64,000 nt of DNA from Pardosa pseudoannulata. Taxonomy: Eukaryota; Arthropoda; Arachnida; Araneae; Lycosidae. The notes under the pieces are model-generated. The model was not told the origin of the DNA and searched no databases. It saw only the letters and a list, made by a program, of their open reading frames with translations. The translations under genes and the position numbers were made by a program. The DNA lies in NCBI GenBank assembly GCA_032207245.1, contig CM063508.1, forward strand, positions 95,798,016 through 95,862,015. The letters are read 5' to 3'. Shown here piece after piece: positions 29,701 to 43,604 of this stretch (position 1 is the first letter of the stretch; each line of letters starts with the position of its first letter).

Positions 29701-32700
29701 TACAACTGACGTTTTCAGAACCAAAGGTTGATTTGATTCTACAACTTGGATACTTTGTATGTAGTTTCTAAGGACTTTTTATATCTGTAGCAATTTTTAA
29801 GCTTTCAGTGGGACGCACATGCCCTGCCAGTAGTTCAAAGGGATTTAAAATGATCATAAACTTAATACGAAACCATTCCAAAAAATAACACATATCAGTG
29901 GCAAGGAGTGAGTTCTAATGCAAGGAAAGCCTGTATCTAAATAATTTGATAAGCACATTTTATGGATATAATATATTGTTCATTTATAAATAAAATAAAA
30001 ATTAAAAATATTGGCTACGTTTTGTCTAAAAAACAAAAAAATATTAAAAATTTCCTCAACTTTATTCACAAATTGTAAGAATACTGAATCATAGGATTTA
30101 ATATAAAAATGTCGAACCAACACCTTTTGACAAGGATGGGGAGGGGGGGAGGTTAAATTTAAGAGTACTTCTTTAGGACTGCCTATTAGTATCAATTTTG
30201 ATTTTTCAGCATATGAAAACGATTTCATATGCTAAAAAATCAAAATTGAAAGGATTTCAACATGCACTTTAAATAAACCGCAATTCAGAAGTTGGCGATT
30301 CCTTACAGCGGTCTTTGCAGTTCAGATAATATGTAGAAGCTCCCACGACTGGTACTTCCTTTGCTTAAGTAGTAGATTCAGAACTAATAGAATTCAACTT
30401 TGTTTTCACTGTTGAGGTCACTAAAACGTATTACACAGATATTTTTATAACATTCAATGCAGTATTTCACCAAACTGAAGAAACGAATGGAATTCCCGTA
30501 GAACAGAAATACTATATATTTTAGTTCGCCCAAAACGGCTCGGACTTAGCATTTCCAGGCAGCAAAACCCGAGCGTGATTTGGTTTTGGAGCGCTAGAGA
30601 ACTCTCCAGATATTGGTGTTCCTCAAATTTGTTGTACAAAATTTCAAATACTTTAGATTGCAGAAGAGCACTATTAACCACTTGATTGCTATTTTAAAAA
30701 ATTTCTTTATTACTTTTGTATTTTTAACCCAAATCAACAAGTTGAATAGCCCATAAGACAAACTTGACAACATATGAAATACAACTGACGTTTTCAGAAC
30801 CAAAGGTTGATTTGATTCAGGGTCAGAAAAACCATTTACGCGAACGATGATTTCAACACTCCTTTTTGTCGGGATTGTCGTCAGAAGTCATGTGATAATA
30901 CGGGAGTGCAATCCTATTATTCCGTGTATTATGCTCTTGTTTACTTGATACAAAATGCGGCATCTACTTTCCTTTTTTATGCCATTTTTAAAGAATCACA
31001 TAAAAAAATCATTAAATTATGATGGAAATTTTAGAAGTACAAGAGTAAGGAGGATAATGAAGAATTTAAATATATCTATTACCCTGTTATCAGCTGTATT
31101 TGTAAAAATTATTCAATTGCATTTTTTTATTACTTTATTTTCCAGCAGCAGCGACATCGCCCATTTTAAACTCTAGCTCAGGCAAATGTAAAGGATCAAA
31201 GAAAAGGAGATTAAACTCTGCAATTACCCTGGTAGAAAGGTGGAATTTTTCTACACCTAATTTTTTTTCCCGTAGCTAGGGATGTCTTGAATTCGACTCT
31301 GATACTTATCAATTGTGTTCTATGATAGTGCTGCGCAAGAGAAATGAAACTTACCTAAAGAAGTATCGTCAACACTATTGCACTGTGAGTTGTCATGTAT
31401 TGCAGCATCCACACTTGTGTCTTCAGAATCGTGTGACAGTCCATTAATAGTAGCTTCATTTTCATGAAAGTTTTGAATACTAGATTCGCCATGCTGTGCA
31501 TCATCTGCTCCTTCATAGAATTCAACTGATAAAGTATCTAATGGATAAACATTAGCAGATTGATCATTCCCTTCTTCAAATTCTACATGAGGTTCTACAA
31601 GTTCTACGTTCGGTTCTAGAGGAGGATGGTCTAGTTCTTCATCAAGTTCAACCTGGGGTTCCATTATGTGAGCTGGTGATTCTGAACATTCTCCTCCGCC
31701 CATTGGACTTCCTTCTTCAATCTGAAACATGAATTCAGTTTGAAAATTGGGTACATTTATAACACAGTAAACATTTCTTACATACAAAACAAAATAAGTA
31801 TTATTAGAGATCAGATAAAGCAGAGATTTTGAAACTTTTCACTGTGGTACCTTTGTCTGACTAAAAACATTTTCGCGGCACAACCCTAAAAGAGGTTTAA
31901 ATACGGATGGGGGAAGAAAAACAGTAGAAATTTAATGCTTACTTATCTATAATGCGATGAATAAAGCTGTTTGAATGAACTTTTCACTTTTAATATTCTT
32001 ACTATTATCATTGCTGCGCCATCGAGTTTCAGAACCGCAGACCAGAACAACGATATTACACCTGTAGCACACGATATCTTGTTAAATATACGGTGCTACT
32101 ATATTCCAATCGAGATATATCAGGGGCAATTTCCGGGTCATAACATCAGAAGTCGACAGAGAGGGGATTTAATGGTATAAATTCCCATCTCTGGCAACTT
32201 TTGATGACAATACGACGCGAAAGTCGTCTGTGACATATCCCAACAACAATATGGTAGCATCCATATTTAAATATTTTGTTACATTTTTCCACTCGTTAAC
32301 TTTAACAAACCCTTTGTTAAACTTTTTTTTTTCTTGCTGGGGAGAAGAGAAATAAAAATTAATCGGTTGTTGTTTCTAATCCCAGTTGGTCCATCCAGCT
32401 AGACCAACTCCACGAGTCCACATACATTTAAAAAACCTATAATCAGAAGAGGTTTTAAGAAAACCTCATCCCCTTTAAAATCAATACAATCCATAATGTG
32501 CTTAGGCTTAGCCTGAGCCAACCTGCACTTCGTGCAAAGTCTAAATATGTTTCGTCCTTGTATAAAAGAGGGACACTTTAGGTGGCCACTAGCAAAGCGA
32601 GAGAGGCAAGTCTGATCTTCCTTCTCGGTCCCTCGAAGCATAGTGCTCCGCGTTTTGTAAAATACCATGAAAAGGAAGAGCCTTCCAAAGATCAATGTCC

Positions 32701-35700
32701 CTCCTTTTACTTTCAGAAAGTATCTCATTAAAAGTGGAAGGCATATATGGCCGAGAAGGCTCCAATGAAGCAAATTTAGCCAGAGTCATTTCTACTAATT
32801 CCAACATGAGAAGGAATCCATTGAAAATGAACCTCAAAATGCCTTGAGAGCCTATAGATATTTTCCAAGATTGAAGTACCAGCCATATCTCCAACATTCA
32901 TCCAACTTCTTAAGTGTTGGACTGAAGATTTGCTATCAGACAGAATCTATATGTGCTCAAAAAGTGATTTTCTCAGATTCAGACAGTTTTCAATGGCGAT
33001 GATCTCCGATCTAAATACAGAACAAAGGTCTGAGTTTCTGACCCTGAGATTCAAAGTGGACGTAGAAGTATTAACATAAACCGCACTATTAGAAAAGTCC
33101 TCATCTCATTTGCTTCCGCCTGTAGATTATGTATTGCGTCTGCCAGTATGTTTAATAGTTTCAAAAGCCATTTGTTTCATCAATTCTGGGTTGTCGGTAC
33201 TCTTTTGGACTGGGCATACCAGGTCTGTGTGAAAAACATTAGTTTTATTTATAAATGAAATCCATAATTTATAACAATTGTCTAAATTAAAATTATAAAA
33301 GACGTGATAATATATTAATAAAACTCCGACAGATGAGATTATATACGAGAAAAAATATACTTTTGATCGAGAATATAGCAATGAATGATAAGCATGCGTA
33401 AGGCACAAAACGAAATATTTTTGTTGGCAATGCGTTTATTGTTGTGACAGAAGTCGTTGGAACTTATTCAGAAGTCATCCGTACATTCACAGAAACGTAT
33501 TTAAAATTAAATATACACTGTATATTTTATTCAGTTTTAAAGTAAATACAGGTGAACCAAGACAAAGCAAAAAACACATTTCAGCGGCTATTTAAATCCG
33601 AAATAACTTTGTAGGCGTTTCAGACCCTAACCATTATTGAGCATGATTGATTTTATACAAATAAACGATATTAACATTATACAAAATAGCCGCTTTGCGC
33701 CCAGCTTTGGTATGGCCATACATAACTATTGATGTCAAGTGGTCTTTTTAAAACTTTTTTACGGGATATTTTAATTTCAGATAAATTGTGACGGGCAAAA
33801 GTGATATTCACAATATATCACTTTTGCCCGTCTCGTTTATGAAGCGATATATTACATAAAACAAAACTAAAAACATAACAAAGGCTAATCTGACACCGCA
33901 AGTAGACGTGGAAGAGTAAGAATAACGCTACCAAATTTTTCGATTATTACGAAGAACTTGGCATGCCGACTAAAACATTTAAGCAATTTCACCCGTATAC
34001 ATACATAATACTTACAAATAAAAACTTAACTACATCATAAAGTATATTTGATACGCTTGTTTCAGTAACTACTGCCACTATCAGATGAAGTCTACCTCTG
34101 TTCGTGAAAATTTCGCACTTGTACCGTGACATTTCTAGACGTTTTACTTTCAGTGTTTTTTGTAGCACATTAGCTAAATCTTTACCACTCGTGTATATTG
34201 TGCCTTGGAAGGCTTGAGTGTAATTATTACACCGATTGGCTGATTTTGGAATATTTTCTAAAGAGAAATCTATCTCCCCCCCCACACACACACCAAAAAA
34301 ATATTGGGACAAGTGATTAAGTGACGAGACAGTTAAACCGCTAAATCACTAATCTAGCATAAGTGAATTGGCATAGAGATAAGATACATTAGAGAGCGAG
34401 ATTTCCACGTTTATACAGTACGTTTGCTGATTTCGCAAAAACGCAGCTACATCAGAATGAGTTCCGCATGCCGAACAAAATCAGAGGGTCTGATCAATCT
34501 ACGCGTTATCTTTTCGCTTGTGAATAATTTTTTTCCGATCAAACTGAAAATGCGAGTTTCAATTTTGGTAAACTATTTCCCGGTAGTTTTATGCATAGCA
34601 TATATTGATATAAACATAGTTACTAAAACATAATTTCAAACACTTTAATGCTGCCTAAAAGAAATTTAATTTAGAAAAGGACGAAATTGTTGAAGCACAG
34701 CCCCGGAACTTATTTTCAATAGTATTCCACAGAGTTTTATGGGATTAAAACTCTGTACAGGGCCAGTGCTAGAAGGAATGAAAGTACGCAGGCGGCCGAT
34801 GGAATATTCGCTAGATATATGCACTGATAAGGGACGGATAAATACTATCTTGAACGTAGGAATAGTGCGCGACCAAATATTCTTTGTGCTGCTGCCTAGA
34901 ACCGGTATACATGTGTTAAATTAGGTAGATGCTGTTTTATTTATCTATCACGATTAATCCTAACGTACACACCTTTCTTTAAAAGCCCATAGCAACACAA
35001 CTTTGGCATAGATTTTAAATTGTCACACCTGCGTGTCTTGTTATTTCTACACTTGAAATATAATATTTGGTCTTTTTCTTAATCAGAATCGGTCGTTATT
35101 GGATTCAATCAGCCCTAATATTTCCCTAAAGTTTCCTATCACCCCTTTCTATAAATGTCTGACGGTACCAAAGAATGTTCAAAATTTGATGATTACGGCA
35201 AACGGTGTGGATTTTCATCAAATATTAAAACAACCGCTATCTTTCATTGTATACATTTTCAGAGCTTATCTACGGTTGGTTTGAATTCTAGAACTGCGGT
35301 CAGCTTACTAAAGTACGAAGGCCAAGAAGAATGGGGCCTACTGCTTAAACCGACTGCGAACGCCTAAAAATACCCATACTAACAGTGCTATTGGAACCCA
35401 GAGGTTTCTGTATTGAAAGACTGCGCTTCACCTGATTCACATATAGCCTTTCATTTAAGGAATCTGTTTGGTTTGGTTTGGAGTGCTACGGTCTATTTTT
35501 TGCTACACGTGGGCTAATAAGACCGAGATCTACAGCTTAAAGCCAATTCCGAACGGCTACGAACATCCATGCCACTGTGGGATTCCAACCCACGAACTCT
35601 GGTACTGAAGGCCAGTACCCTAACCAATCGGCCATCGTTAGGCGGAACCTTCTTAGTGATACCAAATAATATAAACCCAGGAAGATTGGAAGGCGCAAGA

Positions 35701-38700
35701 GAGATAATGTAAACACGAAAGCGAATTAGAAGACCTAGATCCTTGTTAGAAAAACAACTTTAAAGGCTCCTGTTTAGATTCGTCGTTTTGAAATTTTTTT
35801 AATCATTAATTCTGTATCTTTCTGATATGGGTTTATAAAAATTCTATGTAGATCATATATTTACAGTATATGCTAATATGTACACATTATTTCTGTTATA
35901 TTTTCACTGTGTACCACGTTAATTTCTTCGTACAATATTTAAGATTTAAAATCATTAACTTTAATATATAATTTGTCTGAAATAGAAATAGAACTGTTTT
36001 AAATAGTACAAAAATTTCTTCTTTTGAATTTATATTTTCATAATAATTATATTCTTAAAGTTTCTTTAATGTAAAAGCATAGTTAAGGTAAGTTCAGAAC
36101 CCCTCCCCCTCATATTATATAATAAACATAAGTATAAAAATTTTAAATGTAAAGCGTAAATTATCTCATTGTAATACGATATTTCAATATATACTTTAAC
36201 AAAACAATCCAATCTTTATATGCAATTCAGACATTATTATCCATGCATATTATATTGAAACTAATTGGCTTCAAAACACAGTTCAACATAATTTCAATAA
36301 ATGCAATGTTAAATAAAATTATTTTACTCAAACCACAAAAGGTATTCAAAATGTATAATAATGCCTCATTTTAGATAAAATTTATTTAAGATCTATATTG
36401 TGTAGAATGAACTAAAATCTTGAACATTTTAGGAATATAGGAAAGTTTTAAAACATTCAGCAATACCAGGTTAGTATTTACTAATATATTATAATTAATA
36501 TTTTAAATATATATACTTATATATCTTTTATAATATATATACTTATATTATAAAAAATATTTTCTCATCAACTTTAAGACAAATATGAAAAAAAACAAGA
36601 TGAAAGTTAACAATGCATTACAGAATCTATAACCATTCAAGTAAAGATAATTTAAAGATAAATAAAGAATAATATCTAATAAATTTATTAAAAAAAGAAA
36701 AATATTAAAGCATTCAGTATTAATGAGATATTGTAAAATGAAGAAAAATATATATTACACACAAAAAGAAATTAATATTTACATAATCTGTAATCTTTAT
36801 TTAATAATAAAGTTTTGACTTATAAACCTTTAAATTATCAAAACAAGTTTGATTTTTAACATTAATAAAGGGGTTTAAAGAAAACAATGCATCTGTATGT
36901 ACATAATATAAAAATCTGTAAAACATAATATAAAAAATATTAAAAATTACAAATAAAGTATTTTTAAAAACAATCAAAAAATGAAGACAGTATTTAACCA
37001 CGAACATGAAGTGACAAAAATATCTGTGTAAAACATATATTTAAAAGTCTTAAGTTTGGTTTGGCTTGGAGTGCTATAGTCAACTATTTTGCTACATGAA
37101 GGTTAATGAGACCAGAACCTACTGCTTAAAGCCGATTCTCAATAGCTTTGCACATTCATGCCATAGTGGGATTTAAACCCATAAACTCTAGTACCAAAAA
37201 AGAAGTACCCAACCCATTTGCCACAAAATCAAAAGTATTAGAAATTACAGACATCATAAATTTAAAAAAAATTATGAATACTATAGAAGGTAATAATGGC
37301 ATAAAAAACATAAATATATCCATAAAAAGAATTGAAATGCACAATATTTTATTAAAATTGCAAAATAATGTCACAAACAATTTCTGATCAAAATAAATGG
37401 GATAATTGGTTTAGAAACTTGAACAATTCAGGTAGGTAATATATAAAAGATTTTTTTTTTTTTTTTTTTCTGAGCAAACTTACATTATTTATTACAAAAC
37501 ATGAATTTTTGTTCACCATTCTATTGTTCGAAATCAAGACAAAAATAAATGAAAATTAAGTTTGTTATAGAATCTATAACAATTCAGTGATAAATAAAGA
37601 CAATTTCAAAAACTAATTAAGATATAATAAATCAAATTGACAATAACGCAAATTCACCATATAATCCCATGTAGTTGTGCTGCGACTGTCACAGGAAAAC
37701 CAGCTAGGATCATTTTAAATTGTTTACAATTTTTTTAGAAATATTATATTGTCTACAAACTATCTTGAATAAATATGTAAACCTCCTTCCAAAATCCCAG
37801 ACATTATGTAGCCATGAACTAAAGGTTTGGTTTTGAGTGCCACAGTATACTTTTTTGCTACACGAGGGCTAATGAAACAAAGACCTACTGCTTAAAGCCA
37901 ATTCTGAATAGCCATGAACATATATGCTTAGAGTGAGATTTGAGCCCACAAACTACAGTAATAAAGACCCAACCATTCAGTCATCATTCAACTACATGAA
38001 CTGAAGGAAAAATGAAGTCCATTCTTAGTATTTTAAAAATTTATTGAATACAAAAAATGGTGCTGTTAGTTAAAAGTTTTGTCACTCAATAATAATGATC
38101 AACATAATGCAGAATTAATTTTATTGAAACACATTTTAGCTGAATATCCAGTTACATATGTAGCAGAATTCCCATAGTGCAAAATTTCAATTTCATTATT
38201 AAAGATTTTTTTGGTATAGTTTCATATGCAGCAGACTCTGTAAGCACTTTCACTTGGATTAAAACTCTGCCCTCATCATTCACAATTTTCATGTCCACAA
38301 ATGCTAATAATGTGTCGTGCTATAAGCAATCTAGTCCTACATTGAAACTCACTGGAAGTAAGGTGGTTATTTTTACCACACCTCTAGAAAAACTAGGATA
38401 CATATCAATGGCAGATAGGGATTTTAATAAAACTTTTTTAGAAAAAAAATTTTTTTAGACAGCAATAAGGTTTTGGACTTTATAACTGCAATACAAAATT
38501 TTTATCATTAAAAGTCCATTGCTACCCATATCTTGATACACCTGCTACCATGATTTGAATAGCTATAAAATTAAACATCAATGGAGTTATTGCATTTAAC
38601 TGCTTCGTGGATTTTAATATAATTTTTTATGTTTTTGTGTAACTTCCGATTTATTTTATTTTATTTATTTTTTTGGTAAATAGCACAATTCTGTACTGAG

Positions 38701-41700
38701 ATACCTTAATTTTGATTGTTGTTACAATATGTTCAAGTTTTTTGCTTTTAAGGGTGCTTGTACACACAGGTACACCAGTTCTACAGGTAGAAGTATTTCT
38801 TATGTCCCCTTCAGTATCTTCCATCATACACTTATCACTGAGGTTTTGTGCCAAAGTCTTCCTCAGTAAAGAAATATCAATACCTAAAAAAAGAAAATAT
38901 TAATTATTTGAAAATAAAGAAAATCCTAGTATAAAATATATCAAATTAGTGAAACATAAATAAATACCAAACTAATGTGTTATACAAGTGACAATAAAAT
39001 AAGAAACAAATTTGCTCACATTATCAATTTAAAAAATATCAAGTATAAAATTATTCTTGTAGATATTAATATAAATATTACACTTATAAGGCAACTTACT
39101 TGCTTTAGTTTTGATTACTGATGGAACTGCACTTGATTTGAGTCGTTTCTTTGAACTGTTAGCATAATCACTATCATTAAAATGATGAGAACAAACTCTA
39201 AAATTCCAGAATCTTTTAATTGCAGTTGCATTTATCACAAATTTCAGTCCTGTTTCATGTGCCCATTTATCAGACCTAAAAATGAATTTTTTAAAAGCTC
39301 TTTAACAAAATGTTACTGTCTTGTAAAATATTTTATAGCTTTTACATTTTGCATCACAAGTAACTAATAGTAATTTTCAAACTTACATTTCACAATTCTT
39401 TGGGAAACGATGAAATGAAACTCCAGATGACTTAACACTCTTGAGTCCACAGATGACACATTTTTTGTGGTTGGATGAATGCTGTATAATTCTAGAGCAT
39501 CATAAATTACGAGAAAAAATATATTAATAAACACTCAATATTCAAAACAATAGATGAAATGAAAATATCAAATTTTCTGTTAGCTTAATATAGTTAGCAA
39601 CTCAATTAGCAAACCAATATTCATAATAAACATTAAAGTAGTTGAATAAGTAGCAATAATTAAATCAAAAACTAAACAAATTCTCCATATCCAAGACTAC
39701 AGAAAAATATTTTAGAAAATATAAAACTTAATGCTGGTTGAATAATTAGAAACTTAGTAGCAAACAAAATTTTAATTTAAAAAAAATCAAGCTACATAAT
39801 AACTAAATCAAGGAACATTTCATTAAAAGCTATAATACTAACCACATACATAATTTTAGAATTTATAGAAAGGCACTTAAAGTGTATTTGAATGCCTAGA
39901 CTTTCTTATTGCTTTACAACTTAAATTATGACTACAAACCAAATTCTCAAAATTTTCCACCTAATGTTCCTAAATGACATGCCCTGTTTGAGAATTAAGA
40001 AATAAAAAATTCACAATTACATTTTTTATTAAAATTTTAAAAGGCTGCAGTACCCGTAAATATTTAACGTTCTATAATACAGGATATATATGTCATATGT
40101 TATATTATGTCTATTATATGTTGCAAATAGTGTTTTAAAAAAGTAGTATTTATTTAAAACATTTATTTTATACAGCCACAACAGATAATGAGGTTTTCTT
40201 TATTATATTTACAAAGTAAACTAAAAGCTACTTGCTTAATAGTCAGATTTTAATTTTATTAGATTTAAAAATAAAACTAATGAAGAGTGTTCTTGTATTT
40301 GATAAATATACAAACAATATAAAATATACACTAGTTAAGTGTTTAACAGTCTAAGGTACTTACCCAGTATCATGAAGATCTGAAGATTCTGATGAATTTT
40401 CTTCATTGTCCATTCTTGTCGAAATTTGTTGAGATTTCAGTTAAACAGATCGCTGCAAAATGTCGTTGAACATTAGTTCGACCGAGGCTATATTTTATTC
40501 TTTAGAGAAGATGTCATTTACAATTTTGTTCCCGGGCGGAACCACAACGCATTTTTGCCGAACGATGGCCGAATGGTAGAGCGCTGCTCTTCGGAACCGG
40601 AGTTCGCGGGTTCGAATCCCGCTAAGGGCATGGATGTTTGTAGCCGTTCGGAATCGGCTTTAAGCTGTAGGTCCCGGTCTCATTAGCCCTCGTGTGCAAA
40701 ACAGTAGACCGTAGCGCTCCAAACCAAACCAAACCATTTACAATTTCCGCGATGTTACGTCCCTAAGCCACGACCACCTAAAAGCAGGTGTTTTAGTAGC
40801 GAGTGTTGATCTAGCAGCTGGTGACGCCTGGAAAAAAATTTCTCTGAAAATCAGCGCGAGATCATTTGGGTTTAACTTAAGAACGCACCGTTCTTACGTT
40901 AAAACCCGATTCACGCGTGTGGTGATATCGTATATTCAGGTAACTAATTATTGGCTGCTGTAGTTACATTTTCGTTACATCAGCAGTATTACTGAATATA
41001 AACTTATGCTAGGGAATTTTTTTTCGGTCAACATTTATGTTCTTATTACCATTCTCACTCGGGTATAAGGAAAAATGGTTTTGAGCCATATTGGGCTCAT
41101 CGGCGAAGGAGTTCGAATCCTACAGCAGGCAAAAATGTCCATAGCTGCTTGGGATTGACTTGACTTTAAGCAGTAAATCCTGGTCTCATTAGTCCTCGTT
41201 TAAAGAAAAAAAAAAAAAAAAAAAAAGTAGACCGTAGTGCTTCAAACCTGCCAGTACCATGTTGGAATACCGGAAGTCTTTGTTTTATGCTACATAAATG
41301 ATTTTCTTAACTGGAATGTGTGAAAAAACTACGATGTCAACTGTGGAATTTGCCGTTGGATTAAATTTTAGCAGGGTACAAGTTATCTGCGCCTCTCATA
41401 TATAAACACAAGGTAAAACCTCCATACCGAAAACGTCTAAATAGAGGATAAGCTCATTTGTTCCGATATACATGCTGTTTTCATGTTTCAAGGAATCGGA
41501 ATTTAATCCCAGCAAGGCCTAGGGAGAGGCAGACCTAGGTTTTTCGGGGCCTTGGGTTTTTTTAAAAGTCTAATACGGCCTATATTTGTTAGAATGAGAA
41601 TTTTGAAAATGTGACTTAATAATTAGCTTTTGAAGAGTTAAAATATATTTATGAAATAGTGTTGAATGACATTGTTTTAATATATTTAATTCCTTACATG

Positions 41701-43521
41701 CATATTTGCTAAACACTAACAGTGCTGGATCATCAGCCTTCATGTGCTGGTTACTCGGATAAAACTTAACCCCACTCCCCATATTACTTATCACCCTCTA
41801 TCGGACCTAGTGACCATATAATGGTTACTAAAGGAAATATTACGTGTGCATTTCCTTGTATACGAGAAGGAAAATATTTGTGCTAGAATATAGCATAAAA
41901 TGCAAAGCTAATGCAAATAACGCACTTTGCACTTATGCTATATTCCAGCACAAAAGGTTTAGCTGTCCGATTTTGGTATTCAATATGCCGTATATTTTTT
42001 CATCATAGTCTCCTTTTGTAGATCTTTCCTGGGTCAATGAGGAGAACCCTATCCCAGACATTCTAATGAAATGGCATTAATATAAAACTTACTCTTTTAC
42101 TACCCCAATGCTAATTTTTACATCTGGAACAGGGTCTTCTGCACATGTGAATGTAATTCTCCCACTCATCCCCTAATATTGACCACACAATACGAACCTG
42201 TGTTTTCTTGCCGAGAAGAGACAACAGATTACAGTGATTCTAAATATAATTCAATTTATGGGCATTTAAAAATTTACTGAATTGGTGTGATTTTCTATTT
42301 GCTTACAAAAAGTTTCCTGAATTTTCATTTAAATCGTTAAATAATTTATCGAATTTATTTTAGTAATTACTTTTATTTATGATTAATCATTAAAACTATA
42401 AAATAACAATATGTAATATTTAGTTTAAAACGGTATTTAATTAACCCACATACATTTCGATTTGGATATTTGTCTGTCCGGATTCCGCCTGTCAGGTTTT
42501 TAGCTTGTCGAGATTAAAACCCAGACACAAGTTTCACTGTATGTGTTAGTGTGTGTAAGTATCTGCGGAATCAGCCATCAACACCGACGCCATAAACCGT
42601 CGACGGCCTTTCAACATTATCTAAATATTAAAAGAAACGCTCAAATTAGGTTTACTCAGGTTAGGTTCAGCAAACATAAGGCGGGTCGATAACAGAGTCC
42701 TTAAACAAATTTTATTGACTTTAGAAATTAGAACAGCTCTGCTGCATCTAAAATGGTTGGCATAAAATTGATAGAAACTTCACTCCCTCAAACGAGACAG
42801 CACGTATTCCCAGACAGACACACACACACAGTGGTAGAGAGAAAGAAAATGTCAATTCAGCACTTCTGCGGTTTGTTATGTAGCCTCCACTCTATGGCCA
42901 ATTGTTCACCACTTCCTGATGGTGACCTCGAACGACGGTTCACAGGTTGCATCCACACGCTGGGCCACTAAATGACCCGAGAGAGTGGATTCGTCCATAG
43001 GGTCTACCGCGCACTTAAGTTCGCATCTGGCTGCCTTTGATCTTTGGAGAAAAACCGCTTCGGAAGCCATCATTCGTCAAGGCTATTTTATTGTAGCCTC
43101 CACACTATGGCCAGTTGTTCACCACTTCCTGGTGGTGACCCCGAACGATGGTTCACGGGTCGCATCCACACGCTGGGCCACTGAATGAGCTAAGCGCATT
43201 GATTCGTCCATAGGGTCTACTGCGCACTTAAGTTGCGCATCTGGCTGCCTTTGATCTTTGGAGAAAAACCGCCTCCGAAGCCATCGTCCGCCAAGGCTAT
43301 TTTATAGTCTGCCGCCATCGGCCACGATAAGCCAAAGCCCTCCAGACGGTGGTGATGGCTTGCAGTAGACCATAGTGTGGAGGCGCCTTATCGTCTGCCG
43401 CCATCGACCACGATAAACCATAACCCCTCCAGACGGTGGTAATGACTTGCAGTGGACCATAGTGTGGAGGGGCATTTAGCAGGTTAGTTGCTCACTCAAA
43501 ATTACAAAATCAGCGGTCACG

Positions 43522-43604
<83 letters not shown>

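Noticed and set aside
31320..31354. Reading on past the donor of exon 3 (GKFHFSCAALS, then stop)
   Set aside because: The consensus donor GTAAGT at 31354 and the phase match to the exon at 27064 make splicing far more likely than a short protein ending here.
38177..38458. 93-codon plus-strand open frame downstream of the THAP gene
   Set aside because: No domain recognised, and no splice or promoter signals of quality nearby.
40561..40632. A functional tRNA gene, given good A and B boxes
   Set aside because: The sequence does not close into a cloverleaf acceptor stem and continues into the SINE body and CCAAACC tail found in the other copies.
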